From: Alcanivorax hongdengensis A-11-3 | GTDB lineage: Bacteria > Pseudomonadota > Gammaproteobacteria > Pseudomonadales > Alcanivoracaceae | Direction: 5' to 3' | Length of the DNA stretch: 44,506 bases | Assembly (NCBI RefSeq): GCF_000300995.1 | Contig: NZ_AMRJ01000026.1 | Span: 1-44,506 of the forward strand | Shown here: positions 1 to 8,300 of the stretch, piece after piece | Layout: the number at the start of each line of letters is the position of its first letter | Position numbering within the stretch: position 1 is the first letter of the stretch | Position numbers and translations under genes: made by a program | Notes under the pieces: generated by a model | The model's database searches: none | What the model was told of the DNA's origin: nothing | The model's input: only the letters and a program-made list of their open reading frames with translations

Positions 1-196
1 TGGCTGTGACACAGAGTTTTGAACACCCTCGTTAAGGTCTTTGTCCAAGCGACGGGAAGATTGATGGATCGCGAGTCAAAAGTGGCTTGCGCTCTGGGAT
101 GATTTTCCCGTGAGTCTAGGTTGATGGGTGTCCTGTTATTTTTCAGCCGCTGACATGCTCCGAGGTTGTGGGGGCTGCTGGCGGTCTCCGCGGAAT
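1..196. other. left-edge non-coding stretch
   Basis: I see no supportable gene here. One plus-strand frame is open from the edge to a stop near base 35, too short to call. The last bases lie just beyond the stop of the minus-strand transglutaminase-like gene. No clear hairpin with a T-run was found. Confidence 0.5.
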
Positions 197-790
197 TTAG
201 CGCTGAGCGCCAATGGCAATATCCGGCAAGTTCTCCGCCACTGCCTGGTAGGTGGTGTATTTCTCCAGCGTTTTGACAATCACAGGTAGCGGTTCGGCCC
301 AGATTTCCGGCAGGTCCGCTTCGCCTTCATTGATTATCGGGTACGCCAGTTGCTCCACCGGGGGAGTGAATTGCGCATCCACTCCGTCCTTGTTGCCGCG
401 GGCATCCACCCGGTACCAGCCATGGTCCTTCAGGTAGATGGCGTTCAGGCCGTGCAGGCAGAACGGTGGCTGGTCGTTGCTGATGGTCAGGCGCTGGTAG
501 CACAGGCCGGCGGGGATCTGGTTGGCGCGTAGCAGGGCGGCGAGCAGGTGGCTTTTGGCATAGCAGTAGCCGGTGCCGTGTTCAAGCACTTGCGAGGCGC
601 TGCAGGTGACCGGGTTGGCCTGGTAGTCCCAGCTGTGGCGGATATGGTCCCGTACGAAGGTGAAGCAGGCTTGGGCAATGGCCGCGTCGTCCTGGCGGCC
701 CGCGGCCAGCTCGGCGGCCCTGGCCCGGAGCGTCGGGTGCTGCCAGTCGATGTGTTCGCTGTTTGCCAGATAGATATCCAGCTCGCTCAT
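197..790 (-). CDS. transglutaminase-like cysteine protease/peptidase-fold protein
   Basis: A 197-residue protein of the bacterial transglutaminase-like superfamily. The Cys-His-Asp triad can be read in order: Cys76 in GTGYCYAKSHLLAALLR, His113 in CLHGLNAIYL, and Asp129 in YRVDARGN. The Cys sits at the start of a helix, as expected for this fold. There is no signal peptide, so it is probably cytoplasmic. Members of this family act as proteases or amidases as well as true transglutaminases; the substrate here is unknown. Its ATG overlaps the stop of the upstream membrane-protein gene by 4 bases (ATGA), so the two are probably translationally coupled. Confidence 0.8.
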   Translation of the reverse strand: MSELDIYLANSEHIDWQHPTLRARAAELAAGRQDDAAIAQACFTFVRDHIRHSWDYQANPVTCSASQVLEHGTGYCYAKSHLLAALLRANQIPAGLCYQRLTISNDQPPFCLHGLNAIYLKDHGWYRVDARGNKDGVDAQFTPPVEQLAYPIINEGEADLPEIWAEPLPVIVKTLEKYTTYQAVAENLPDIAIGAQR

Positions 791-1332
791 GACTGCAGGG
801 CCTTGAGCTGCTGCAGGGTGGCGTTGGGGGGCACAAAGAAACTGCGGTAGGCCACCGAAAAGGTGTTGCCGTCCAGCAGAGTGTTTCGTTGCTGGTGGAC
901 CTCCGCGAAGAACTGCTGTTGCTGGGCGCTGTCGATGGCCAGTTCCAGCACCAGGGCATCGCGGCCATCGGCGCCGGGTAACACCTGCATCTGCTTCACA
1001 TCAACCCAGGGTACGCGCAGCCAGGCCTGCTGTTTGGGTTGCGGAATGCGGGCCGGGAACCACAGGCCGTTGTAGTCCACCTTGAAGTACACCCAGGCTT
1101 TCCAGTGCCGGGGGCGGGCGCCGATGACCAGGAACACCAGCGCCATGGCCGCCGGCAGCAGGCGCAGGAGATCGGGCGCCTGGCCGGCCCAGCTCGACCA
1201 GCTGAGCGCCAGCCCGGCGCTGCCCAGGCTCGCCAGCAGAAACAGCACGCACAGCTTGCGGCTGAGCCGTTGCGGCACACCAATGGCGAGGGTGGCATCG
1301 GGGGGCGTCATGTAGGTCACGGTGGCGGTCAT
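787..1332 (-). CDS. hypothetical membrane protein with two N-terminal TM helices
   Basis: I do not recognise a family. The protein has two hydrophobic segments near the N terminus (LCVLFLLASLGSAGLAL, and LLRLLPAAMALVFLVIG after the WSSWAG linker). A soluble C-terminal domain of about 100 residues follows, rich in Trp, Gln and beta-type sequence. This layout resembles small inner-membrane proteins with a PH-like cytoplasmic domain, but that is only a guess. The start is uncertain: ATG at 1332 is used here, with a GTG at 1362 and an ATG at 1311 also in frame, and none has a strong Shine-Dalgarno. It overlaps the transglutaminase-like gene by 4 bases and is divergent from pyrR. Confidence 0.6.
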   Translation of the reverse strand: MTATVTYMTPPDATLAIGVPQRLSRKLCVLFLLASLGSAGLALSWSSWAGQAPDLLRLLPAAMALVFLVIGARPRHWKAWVYFKVDYNGLWFPARIPQPKQQAWLRVPWVDVKQMQVLPGADGRDALVLELAIDSAQQQQFFAEVHQQRNTLLDGNTFSVAYRSFFVPPNATLQQLKALQS

Positions 1333-1438
1333 GTGGCAGTGGGCCCGGCTGGTTTTGCACACAGTTTGGCCGCCCCTTGCCTTATGTGCAAAAGCTTCTG
1401 TTAATCTAACGCTTTAATACGCATAGGGAGGCAGTGCC

Positions 1439-1948
1439 TTGAGCTGGGATGAACAACAGCTGCAACAGCGGCTGGATACCATGGCCGAGCAGATCGGCCA
1501 GTGGATGACCGGTCGCGAGCCGTTGCTGGTGGGGATCGAATCCGGTGGTGCCTGGGTGGCCGAGGCCCTCAATCAGCGCCTGCCGTCGGCGCTGCCCATG
1601 GGCACCCTGAACCCGTCATTCTACCGGGATGATTTTGATACCCGTGGCCTCAAGCCGGCCACGCGGCCCTCAAAGCTGCCTTTTGATGTGGATGGCCGGC
1701 ATATCCTGCTGGTGGATGATGTGCTGATGACCGGCCGCACCATTCGCGCCTCCATGAACGAGTTGTTCGATTTCGGCCGCCCGGCATCCATTACCCTGGC
1801 TATCCTGTTCGATATCGGCCACCGGCAATTGCCGATCCGTGCCGATATTTGCGGGGAAACTTTGGCATTGCCCCCCCATCAGCGGGTAGAATTACGGGGG
1901 CCCGCCCCCCTTGTGGCGGAGATTCGAGAGATAAGGCCTGAAGAATGA
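1439..1948 (+). CDS. pyrR: PyrR: pyrimidine operon regulator / uracil phosphoribosyltransferase
   Basis: A 169-residue type I phosphoribosyltransferase. The PRPP-binding loop reads [19 protein letters not shown] at about residues 91-109, the PyrR signature. [15 protein letters not shown] near residue 30 is the usual N-terminal nucleotide/PPi loop region. In Gram-positives PyrR is an RNA-binding attenuator; in Pseudomonas-type bacteria it regulates pyrimidine genes and may have UPRT activity. The start codon is TTG, chosen because AGGGAGG lies about 8 bases upstream and no ATG fits the family N terminus. The stop overlaps the pyrB start (ATGA), so this is the first gene of a tight pyrR-pyrB-pyrC' operon. 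Confidence 0.88.
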   Translation: MSWDEQQLQQRLDTMAEQIGQWMTGREPLLVGIESGGAWVAEALNQRLPSALPMGTLNPSFYRDDFDTRGLKPATRPSKLPFDVDGRHILLVDDVLMTGRTIRASMNELFDFGRPASITLAILFDIGHRQLPIRADICGETLALPPHQRVELRGPAPLVAEIREIRPEE

Positions 1949-2958
1949 CGCCGACGCTTGCGCCATCCTCCCGCGTACAACTTACCGACGACGGTAAGCT
2001 TCGCCATTTCCTTACCACGGAACACCTGCCCCGCCCCCTGTTGGAAGACATTCTGGATACCGCCGCCAGCTTTGTGGATGTGGGCGGCCGGGCGATCAAG
2101 AAAGTGCCGCTACTGCGCGGCAAGACGGTGGTGAACCTGTTCTTCGAGTCCAGCACGCGCACGCGCAGCACCTTCGAGCTGGCGGCCAAGCGCCTCAGTG
2201 CCGATGTGCTCAACCTGGATATTGCCAAGTCCGCCACCAGCAAGGGCGAGACCCTGCTCGATACCCTGCGCAACCTGGAGGCCATGGCCGCGGACATGTT
2301 CGTGGTGCGCCACCAGGACTCCGGGGCGCCCTACTTCATTGCCAACGAGGTGACGCCCAGCGTGGCGGTGATCAATGCCGGCGATGGCCGCCATGCCCAC
2401 CCCACCCAGGCCATGCTCGACATGTACACCATCCGCCACCACAAGGGCGCCTTCGAGGGGCTGCGGGTGGCGATTGTCGGTGACATCCTGCACTCGCGGG
2501 TGGCCCGTTCCCAGGTGCATGCGCTCAATACCCTGGGCGCCGAGGAAGTGCGCTTGATCGGCCCGCGAACCCTGCTGCCGGTGGACGCCGAAGCGCTCGG
2601 CGCCACGGTGTTCACCGACATGGCCCAGGGGCTCAAGGATGTGGATGTGGTGATCATGCTGCGCCTGCAACGCGAGCGCATGGATTCCGCCCTGCTGCCC
2701 AGCGAATCGGAATTCTTTCGCCTCTACGGGCTCAACAATGACAAGCTGCGTTTCGCCAGGGACGATGCCATCGTCATGCACCCGGGCCCCATCAACCGGG
2801 GCGTGGAAATCGCCTCGGAAGTGGCGGACGGCCCCCGCTCGGTGATTCTGCAGCAGGTGACTTTCGGGATTGCCGTGCGCATGGCCGTCATGTCCATGGC
2901 GATCAGCGGCCAGGACAGCAGTGCCGCCCAGACCCTGGCGGGAGGTGCCCATGGCTAA
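1945..2958 (+). CDS. pyrB: aspartate carbamoyltransferase catalytic chain
   Basis: A 337-residue protein that condenses carbamoyl phosphate with aspartate, the first committed step of pyrimidine synthesis. The carbamoyl-phosphate site [10 protein letters not shown] is at residues 69-78, HPTQ at 152-155, and [11 protein letters not shown] is in the C-terminal domain. The N terminus extends about 20 residues beyond the E. coli enzyme, as in Pseudomonas PyrB, where the extension carries the nucleotide effector site. It overlaps pyrR by 4 bases and pyrC' by 8, consistent with assembly of a PyrB-PyrC' class A complex. Confidence 0.95.
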   Translation: MTPTLAPSSRVQLTDDGKLRHFLTTEHLPRPLLEDILDTAASFVDVGGRAIKKVPLLRGKTVVNLFFESSTRTRSTFELAAKRLSADVLNLDIAKSATSKGETLLDTLRNLEAMAADMFVVRHQDSGAPYFIANEVTPSVAVINAGDGRHAHPTQAMLDMYTIRHHKGAFEGLRVAIVGDILHSRVARSQVHALNTLGAEEVRLIGPRTLLPVDAEALGATVFTDMAQGLKDVDVVIMLRLQRERMDSALLPSESEFFRLYGLNNDKLRFARDDAIVMHPGPINRGVEIASEVADGPRSVILQQVTFGIAVRMAVMSMAISGQDSSAAQTLAGGAHG

Positions 2959-4240
2959 GTCGCCGTCCAAAGCCAATCTGCTGATTCGCAAGGGCCGGGT
3001 GATCGACCCGGCCAGTGGTCGTGATGATGTGGCCGACCTGTTGGTCGAAAACGGCCGGCTGGTGCGCATAGGTGCCAGCCTGGATGCCCCCGGCGCCGAT
3101 ATTGTCGAGGCCGAAGGGCACTGGGTGGTGCCGGGGCTGGTGGATGCCTGTGTGCACCTGTCACTGCCGGGCAGCGGCCGTGCCGGCGATATCGCCAGCG
3201 AAACCCGGGCCGCCGCCGCCGGTGGCATTACCCATATCGCCGCGCAACCGGATTGCGGGCCGGTGGATTCCACCGCCGTGGTACGCCTGATCCGTGAGCA
3301 GGCCGGTCAGGCCGGCTTTGCCCGGGTGATGCCGGTGGCGGCCATGACCCAGGGGCTGGCGGGCAGCCAGCTGGCGGAGATGGTGACCCTGGCGAAGGCC
3401 GGCTGTATTGCCGTTGGCAATGCCGGGGCACGGGTGGCCGATGCGCTGGTGCTCAAGCGTTGCCTGGAATATGCCGCCACCTTCGATCTGCCGGTCATGT
3501 TCCGGCCCCAGGATGCGTCCCTGAGCGCCGGCGGTTGTGCCCACGAGGGGGCCGTGGCCACCCGGTTGGGCCTGCCGGGCATTCCCGCCGTGGCGGAAAG
3601 TGTAGACCTGGCCCGCGACCTGTTGCTGGTGGAAGCCACCGGCGTGCGGGCCCATTTCCAGCAGATTTCCAGCCGCGACTCCCTGCCGCTGCTGCGCGCC
3701 GCCAAGCGCCGTGGCCTGCCGGTCACCGCCGATGTCAGTATCCAGCACCTGCTGCTGGACGAGTCCGCGCTGGAAGGCTTCAACAGCCATTGCCACCTGA
3801 TCCCGCCGCTGCGTAGCGCCGAGGATCGCGAGGCCCTGCTGGCAGCGGTGGCCGACGGCACCATTGACGCCATTTGCTCCCAGCACACCCCGATCGGGTC
3901 CTCCAGCAAGGCAGCGCCGTTTCCGGCCACCAAACCGGGCATGGCCGGGGTGGATACCCTGCTGTCGCTGGTGCTGTCGCTGGTGGAGGATGGCGAGCTC
4001 ACGCTCAGCCGGGCGCTGGAGGCGATCACCGCGTCCCCGGCCCGCTGCCTGGGGATTCAGGCCGGCCAGCTGGAAACCGGCCGCCCGGCCAGCCTTTGCG
4101 TGCTGGATGCGGGGGCTGACAGGGATATGGCCGAGAACTGGCTGTCCGCCGGCAGCAACTCCCCCTGGCGCAGGGCACACCTGAAAGGTGCGGTGAAGCT
4201 CACCGTCTGCCATGGCAAGGTCAGCTGGCTGACCGATTGA
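2951..4240 (+). CDS. pyrC': non-catalytic dihydroorotase-like subunit PyrC'
   Basis: A 429-residue amidohydrolase-fold protein related to dihydroorotase. The metal ligands of active enzymes are missing. The HxH motif reads D65-A-C-V-H69, so Cys replaces the first His. The substrate/metal segment reads VMFRPQD rather than carrying a His. The usual H-x-H-IS strand reads HFQQIS, and the DHAPH motif reads QHTPIG. Pseudomonas PyrC' shows the same losses and serves as a structural partner that holds PyrB in a dodecamer; that role is inferred here. The ATG at 2951 is preferred over an upstream in-frame start inside pyrB because GGAGGTG lies just ahead. True dihydroorotase activity must come from another locus. 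Confidence 0.88.
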   Translation: MAKSPSKANLLIRKGRVIDPASGRDDVADLLVENGRLVRIGASLDAPGADIVEAEGHWVVPGLVDACVHLSLPGSGRAGDIASETRAAAAGGITHIAAQPDCGPVDSTAVVRLIREQAGQAGFARVMPVAAMTQGLAGSQLAEMVTLAKAGCIAVGNAGARVADALVLKRCLEYAATFDLPVMFRPQDASLSAGGCAHEGAVATRLGLPGIPAVAESVDLARDLLLVEATGVRAHFQQISSRDSLPLLRAAKRRGLPVTADVSIQHLLLDESALEGFNSHCHLIPPLRSAEDREALLAAVADGTIDAICSQHTPIGSSSKAAPFPATKPGMAGVDTLLSLVLSLVEDGELTLSRALEAITASPARCLGIQAGQLETGRPASLCVLDAGADRDMAENWLSAGSNSPWRRAHLKGAVKLTVCHGKVSWLTD

Positions 4241-4276
4241 TGCCGGTTACGTGACAGCCAGCCACAACAAAAAGGC

Positions 4277-4287
4277 CGCACGGGATG
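4277..4287. repeat. target-site duplication, left copy (pair with 4403-4413)
   Basis: CGCACGGGATG directly abuts the left MITE terminus. The identical 11-mer abuts the right terminus. Together they mark insertion into the loop of a terminator. Confidence 0.85.
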
Positions 4288-4402
4288 TAATGCTGTTCAC
4301 TTAAGCGTTTAGCCCCTCTCCCCTTGCGGGAGAGGGGTTGGGGAGAGGGGACCTGCCAGAAAGGGTTGAGCCAGATTTGCTCCGCTTAAGTGAACAGCAT
4401 TA
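4288..4402. mobile_element. 115-bp MITE with 20-bp perfect TIRs and 11-bp target duplication
   Basis: The left end TAATGCTGTTCACTTAAGCG (4288-4307) is the exact inverse of the right end (4383-4402). The element is flanked by direct repeats CGCACGGGATG at 4277-4287 and 4403-4413. It carries no ORF; the interior holds a GC-rich CCCCTCTCCCC / GGGAGAGGGG palindrome. The size, perfect termini and target duplication define a non-autonomous miniature transposable element. An 11-bp duplication fits IS4-type transposases, but no parent element is present in this window. A decayed relative lies at 9338-9402. Confidence 0.85.
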
Positions 4403-4421
4403 CGCACGGGATGCGGCCTTT

Positions 4422-4985
4422 TTATTCCGACGACATCGCGTCCCCCGGTAGCTGGAATACCTCGTTGCGCAGGTCGCGCTTGTCCATCAGGCCCGGTGCA
4501 AAGCGCCAGCGCTGCTGACTGTCCTGAAACACCATGGTCGGTGTGCCGCCCAGGCCCATGGCCATCATCAGGCGGGTGTTGGCCTGGATCGCCTGGCGTT
4601 GGGCGTCGGGGACCGGATTGAGCGGCTGGATGCCGCCCTCGCGAAAGCGGCTCTCGTGCCTGGCCAGGGCCGCAGCCGGATCGTCAGCGGCGAGCACGGC
4701 GGCGCCCTGGCTGAAGCTGGTGTCCGGGTTGATCAGGCCGACAATGATATGGCGCACCTGCACGGTGTTGGCCGGGTTATTGAGCATGGGCTGCATTTCG
4801 GCCCACATCTTCGCGCAGTAGGGGCAGGCCATGTCGGTGAACATGTAGGCCACCCGCTCCGGCTGCGCCGGGCCTTCGGCCACCCAGGTGCTGGCGGCCA
4901 GTTTGTCGAGCACGGCGGGGCGCTCGGCGGTCAGGCCGGCCAGGGGTAACAGCAGGCCGAACAGGGCCATGGCCAGGTGTTTCAT
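4422..4985 (-). CDS. periplasmic DsbG/DsbC-like thiol:disulfide interchange protein
   Basis: A 187-residue protein with a signal peptide (about residues 1-20, MKHLAMALFGLLLPLAGLTA) and a thioredoxin-like domain. The redox motif is C54-P-Y-C57, and a cis-proline is in GGTPT near residue 149. It resembles the catalytic half of DsbG but lacks most of the N-terminal dimerisation domain of DsbC/DsbG. It is probably a periplasmic monomer acting as a disulfide reductase or isomerase, with an unknown partner. It lies just downstream of the DUF4136 lipoprotein gene on the same strand (12-base gap) and converges on pyrC'. Confidence 0.82.
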   Translation of the reverse strand: MKHLAMALFGLLLPLAGLTAERPAVLDKLAASTWVAEGPAQPERVAYMFTDMACPYCAKMWAEMQPMLNNPANTVQVRHIIVGLINPDTSFSQGAAVLAADDPAAALARHESRFREGGIQPLNPVPDAQRQAIQANTRLMMAMGLGGTPTMVFQDSQQRWRFAPGLMDKRDLRNEVFQLPGDAMSSE

Positions 4986-4997
4986 GGTAACTCCGGT

Positions 4998-5516
4998 TTA
5001 CGATTCAGGGGGATAGCGTTTGAACATGGCCTCCACCGCATCATTGAGATGCTGGGTGCGTCGTTCCGTGCTCATGTCATCGAGCCGGTCGCGGCTGGTG
5101 GCCTGCCACACCACCTTGCCACTCTGGTGATCAATGAGCTGTACCACCAGCTGGTACTGGCGGGTGGTTTCCCCCTCCACCGGCGTGCTGGTGCTGACAC
5201 CCAGCGGGCCGCGGAAGAAGCCGAAGCCCACCTGCACGCTGCTGCCCTCGATGCGCTGCTCCTGCTGGTAGAAGTGTTTGACCTCGAGGTCTGCCTGATC
5301 GGTGCTGGCCGCCGGGCTCAGCCCCTTGCTGGCCAGTGCCTGGTCCAGCGCCGTTTCAATGCGCTGATCGTCCAGGGTCTTGGGGGCATCGGGTTTGTCG
5401 CTGACAAAGGTGTAGCTGTGATATTGCCGGAAATCGGTACCGGCCTGGCTATCGGTGACCACCGGGCTGGCGCAGGCCGTCAGTAACAGGGCAAACAACA
5501 GGGGTAACCAACGCAT
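4998..5516 (-). CDS. DUF4136-type lipoprotein
   Basis: A 172-residue lipoprotein. The lipobox LLLTAC puts the modified Cys at residue 15. The body matches the DUF4136 pattern: FRQYHSYTF after the linker, then a repeated strand/helix domain ending in AVEAMFKRYPP. The start at 5516 is preferred to the longer frame because AGGAGAAAACG sits directly upstream. DUF4136 proteins are of unknown function and envelope-located. Probably cotranscribed with the DsbG-like gene, which could service envelope disulfides, although this mature protein has no Cys besides the lipidated one. Confidence 0.8.
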   Translation of the reverse strand: MRWLPLLFALLLTACASPVVTDSQAGTDFRQYHSYTFVSDKPDAPKTLDDQRIETALDQALASKGLSPAASTDQADLEVKHFYQQEQRIEGSSVQVGFGFFRGPLGVSTSTPVEGETTRQYQLVVQLIDHQSGKVVWQATSRDRLDDMSTERRTQHLNDAVEAMFKRYPPES

Positions 5517-5611
5517 CGTTTTCTCCTGCCAATGTCGCGTCATATCAGCATAGCGGATTGCTCGGCCTGCGGTGTCAGTGTGAAGTGAAAAATCCGCAAG
5601 GCGCCGCTGTG

Positions 5612-6514
5612 TTATTCGATGCCGGCATCCGGGCAGGGTTCCCGGGCGGCGTCACGAATGCGCTCGGCCATGTAGCGGGCCGCTGGCCCGGCGTACTGGC
5701 CATCGGCCACCACCAGGTGCAGGCCGATCACCCGTTCACGGCCTTCCTTGAGCGGCAGGATCTTCAGCTCGCCGGTGAGCAGGCTGTCACCCAGCTCGCT
5801 TTCCGGTACCCAGGCGAAGCCCAGGCCCCGGCGGATGGCGGCAATGCGGGTACTCGGATGGGAGACCGTCCAGCGCTGTTCGGCCTCCAGCCAGCCGGAA
5901 TCCACCCGCTGGCTGCCGGAGTCACGAATCACGATCTGGCGGTGCTGGCGCAGGTCTTCCAGGCTCAGATTGTCATGCTGATGCAGCGGGTGATCGGCGG
6001 CGGCCACCGCCACAAAGCGCATGGGCATCAGCAGCTCGCCGATAAAGCCCGGCGGCACCCGCCCGGTGATCACCAGGTCGGCCTCGTGGCGCAGCAGGGC
6101 CTCGTTGGCACCGGACAGCACGGTTTCGGTGTACTCCACCCGGGTCAGCGGGCTGTGGGCGGCGAAGGCGTCCAGCGCTGACAGCATGCAGTGCTGGGGA
6201 AACAGGGCATCGGCGGCAATGCGCACCAGCGGTTCCCAGCCCTGGCTGAGCTGGATGGCGGCCTTCTCGATGCGGGTGGCTTCTTCCACCAGTACCTTGG
6301 CCTGGCGATAAAGCAGGTGGCCGGTTTCGGTCAGTTTGGCGCGCCGCCCTTCCAGGCCAAAGGCCCGCACGCCCAGTTCGGTTTCGATTTTCTGCACCGC
6401 GTAACTGATGGCCGACTGACTCTTGTCCAGGGCTTCGGCGGCGTTGGCATAGCCGCCTTCGTCCACCACGGCAATCAGGGCCTGCCACTGGTCCAGGGTA
6501 ATCTTGGCCGACAT
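5612..6514 (-). CDS. LysR-family transcriptional regulator
   Basis: A 300-residue LysR-type regulator. The N-terminal winged helix-turn-helix covers roughly residues 8-65 (YANAAEALDKSQSAISYAVQKIETELGVRAF), and the co-inducer domain follows from about residue 90. It is divergent from azoR across a 119-base intergenic region, the standard layout for a LysR regulator and its target. The likely regulon is the adjacent azoR-glutathionyl-hydroquinone reductase-pirin cluster, which suggests a quinone or other electrophile as signal. That is inferred from position only. Confidence 0.9.
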   Translation of the reverse strand: MSAKITLDQWQALIAVVDEGGYANAAEALDKSQSAISYAVQKIETELGVRAFGLEGRRAKLTETGHLLYRQAKVLVEEATRIEKAAIQLSQGWEPLVRIAADALFPQHCMLSALDAFAAHSPLTRVEYTETVLSGANEALLRHEADLVITGRVPPGFIGELLMPMRFVAVAAADHPLHQHDNLSLEDLRQHRQIVIRDSGSQRVDSGWLEAEQRWTVSHPSTRIAAIRRGLGFAWVPESELGDSLLTGELKILPLKEGRERVIGLHLVVADGQYAGPAARYMAERIRDAAREPCPDAGIE

Positions 6515-6633
6515 ATCGAATTTCCTGAGCTAAAAGGACAAATTTATCCGGTTTTATATCTTATTTACTGAATCAAGAATAGACCCATCAACACAACGCA
6601 GCCCGACGGCTGCCAGACAATGGAGTTGGGGCT
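6515..6633. promoter_or_regulatory. divergent LysR/azoR control region
   Basis: A 119-base AT-rich gap between divergent start codons, containing the run TTATCCGGTTTTATATCTTATTTACTG in its middle part. This is where a LysR operator and both promoters should be. I could not fix one operator with confidence. Confidence 0.5.
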
Positions 6634-7221
6634 ATGAATATTCTGGTAATCAAAAGCAGCGTTTTCGGTGACGACGGTAATTCCTCCACCCTGGTCAATG
6701 AGCAGGTGGAACGCCTGAAAGCGAAGCATCCGCAGGCCGAGATCGTGGTGCGCGACCTGTCCGCCGACCGTATCCCGCACCTGGACGGCGAGCGCGTGGG
6801 GGCCTTCTTCACCCCCGCCGAGCAGCGCAGCCCGGAGCAGCAGGCCGTTGATGACTACTCCCTGGCGCTGATCGAGGAGCTCAGGGCCGCTGATCAGATC
6901 GTACTGGGCCTGCCGATGTACAACTTCGGTATCCCCAGCCAGCTGAAAAGCTGGATTGACCATGTGGCCCGTGCCGGCATCACCTTCCGCTACACGGAGA
7001 ACGGCCCGCAGGGTCTGCTGGACGACAAGCCGGTTACCGTGCTGGCCGCCCGTGGTGGCATCTATGCCGGCACCGACAATGATACGGTGACCCCGTACAT
7101 CAAGCTGTTCTTCGGCTTTGTCGGCATCACCAGCGTCAGCTTCGTTTATGCGGAGGGGCTGAACATGGGTGACGAAAGCAAAGAGAAAGCCATGGGTGAA
7201 GCCCGGGCGGCACTGCAGTAA
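6634..7221 (+). CDS. azoR: FMN-dependent NADH-azoreductase / quinone reductase
   Basis: A 195-residue flavodoxin-fold reductase of the AzoR family. The FMN phosphate-binding N-terminal loop (KSSVFGDDGNSST) and the conserved PMYNFGIPSQLKSWIDHV segment, which sits against the flavin, are both present, as is AARGGIY near residue 145. AzoR proteins reduce quinones and azo compounds by two-electron transfer from NAD(P)H, avoiding semiquinone radicals. It is first in a run with the hydroquinone reductase and pirin, and divergent from a LysR regulator. Confidence 0.92.
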   Translation: MNILVIKSSVFGDDGNSSTLVNEQVERLKAKHPQAEIVVRDLSADRIPHLDGERVGAFFTPAEQRSPEQQAVDDYSLALIEELRAADQIVLGLPMYNFGIPSQLKSWIDHVARAGITFRYTENGPQGLLDDKPVTVLAARGGIYAGTDNDTVTPYIKLFFGFVGITSVSFVYAEGLNMGDESKEKAMGEARAALQ

Positions 7222-7247
7222 GCCGTAGCGAATACAGGGAGAAATCA

Positions 7248-8249
7248 ATGGGATTGCTGGTAGATGGTCAGTGGCAGGACAAATGGTACGACACCAAAAG
7301 TACCGGTGGGCGTTTCCAGCGTTCGCAGAGCCAGTTTCGCAACTGGGTGACCGCGGAGGGTAACGCTGGCCCCGAGGGCCAGGCTGGCTTCGCGGCAGAA
7401 AGCGGGCGCTACCACCTGTATGTGTCCTATGCCTGCCCCTGGGCCCATCGTGCGCTGGTAATGCGGGCTCTTAAAGGCTTGCAGACACATATCGGCGTGT
7501 CCGTGGTGCACCCGCACATGCTGGAAAACGGCTGGGAACTACGCGATGACTTTGACGGCGCCACCGGCGATGCCCTTTACGGCTTCAGCAAGCTTTATGA
7601 GCTTTACCTGAAGGCGGATGCCCGCTACACCGGCCGGGTCACCGTGCCGGTGCTGTGGGACAAGCAGCGCGAAACCATTGTCAGCAACGAGTCGGCGGAC
7701 ATCATCCGCATGCTCAACAGCAGCTTTGATGCGCTGGGCGCCACGCCGGGCAACTATTACCCGCCGGCCCTGCAGGCACAGATCGACGCCATCAACGAGC
7801 CGGTCTACCACCGGGTCAACAACGGCGTCTACAAGGCCGGTTTTGCCACCAGTCAGCCGGCCTATGACGAGGCGGTGGATGCCCTGTTCCAGCAGCTCGA
7901 TGCGCTGGAGCAACGGCTGGCGGGGCAACGCTACCTGGTGGGCAATACGCTGACCGAAGCGGATGTTCGCCTGTGGACCACCCTGGTGCGTTTTGACCCG
8001 GTTTATGTCACCCACTTCAAGTGTGACCGCCGGCGCATCAGTGATTACCCGAACCTGCAGGGCTTTTTGAAGGATATCTACCAGCTGCCCGGCGTGGCGG
8101 AAACGGTGAACATGGCGCATATTCGCCATCACTATTTCCGCAGCCACCCGACGGTGAATCCCCACGGGATCATCTCCATCGGCCCGCAGCTGGACTGGCA
8201 GACAGCGCACGGCCGTGAGCGGCTGGGCGAGCGACATATCGAGCAGTAA
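7248..8249 (+). CDS. yqjG: glutathionyl-hydroquinone reductase (Xi-class GST)
   Basis: A 333-residue Xi-class glutathione transferase. The catalytic Cys is in YACPWAHRALVMRALKGL, with Cys63. The N-terminal thioredoxin-like domain has ETIVSNESADIIRML as the glutathione-binding segment. The all-helical C-terminal domain ends in the characteristic NPHGIISIGP region. These enzymes remove glutathione from glutathionyl-hydroquinones. Placed 26 bases after azoR, it makes a logical pair: AzoR produces hydroquinones and this enzyme rescues those trapped with glutathione. Confidence 0.92.
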   Translation: MGLLVDGQWQDKWYDTKSTGGRFQRSQSQFRNWVTAEGNAGPEGQAGFAAESGRYHLYVSYACPWAHRALVMRALKGLQTHIGVSVVHPHMLENGWELRDDFDGATGDALYGFSKLYELYLKADARYTGRVTVPVLWDKQRETIVSNESADIIRMLNSSFDALGATPGNYYPPALQAQIDAINEPVYHRVNNGVYKAGFATSQPAYDEAVDALFQQLDALEQRLAGQRYLVGNTLTEADVRLWTTLVRFDPVYVTHFKCDRRRISDYPNLQGFLKDIYQLPGVAETVNMAHIRHHYFRSHPTVNPHGIISIGPQLDWQTAHGRERLGERHIEQ

Positions 8250-8300
8250 GCACTGACGCAATGGGGTGTCAGTGAGCGCCCGCAAGGGCAGGAGGTTCCC

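Larger units (their letters stand above)
4269..4423. terminator. bidirectional terminator of pyrC'/dsbG-like genes, interrupted by a MITE
   Basis: The arms AAAAAGGCCGCA and TGCGGCCTTTTT are perfect complements but now lie about 130 bases apart. Removing the inserted element and one copy of its duplication restores a 12-bp stem with a short CGGGA loop and T-runs on both sides. That is a classic bidirectional terminator between the convergent pyrC' and thiol-protein genes. Confidence 0.75.

Noticed and set aside
1384..1438. sigma-70 promoter before pyrR
   Set aside because: TTAATCTAAC and TTTAATACG could be -10 boxes but no -35 of suitable spacing stands out, so no promoter is called.
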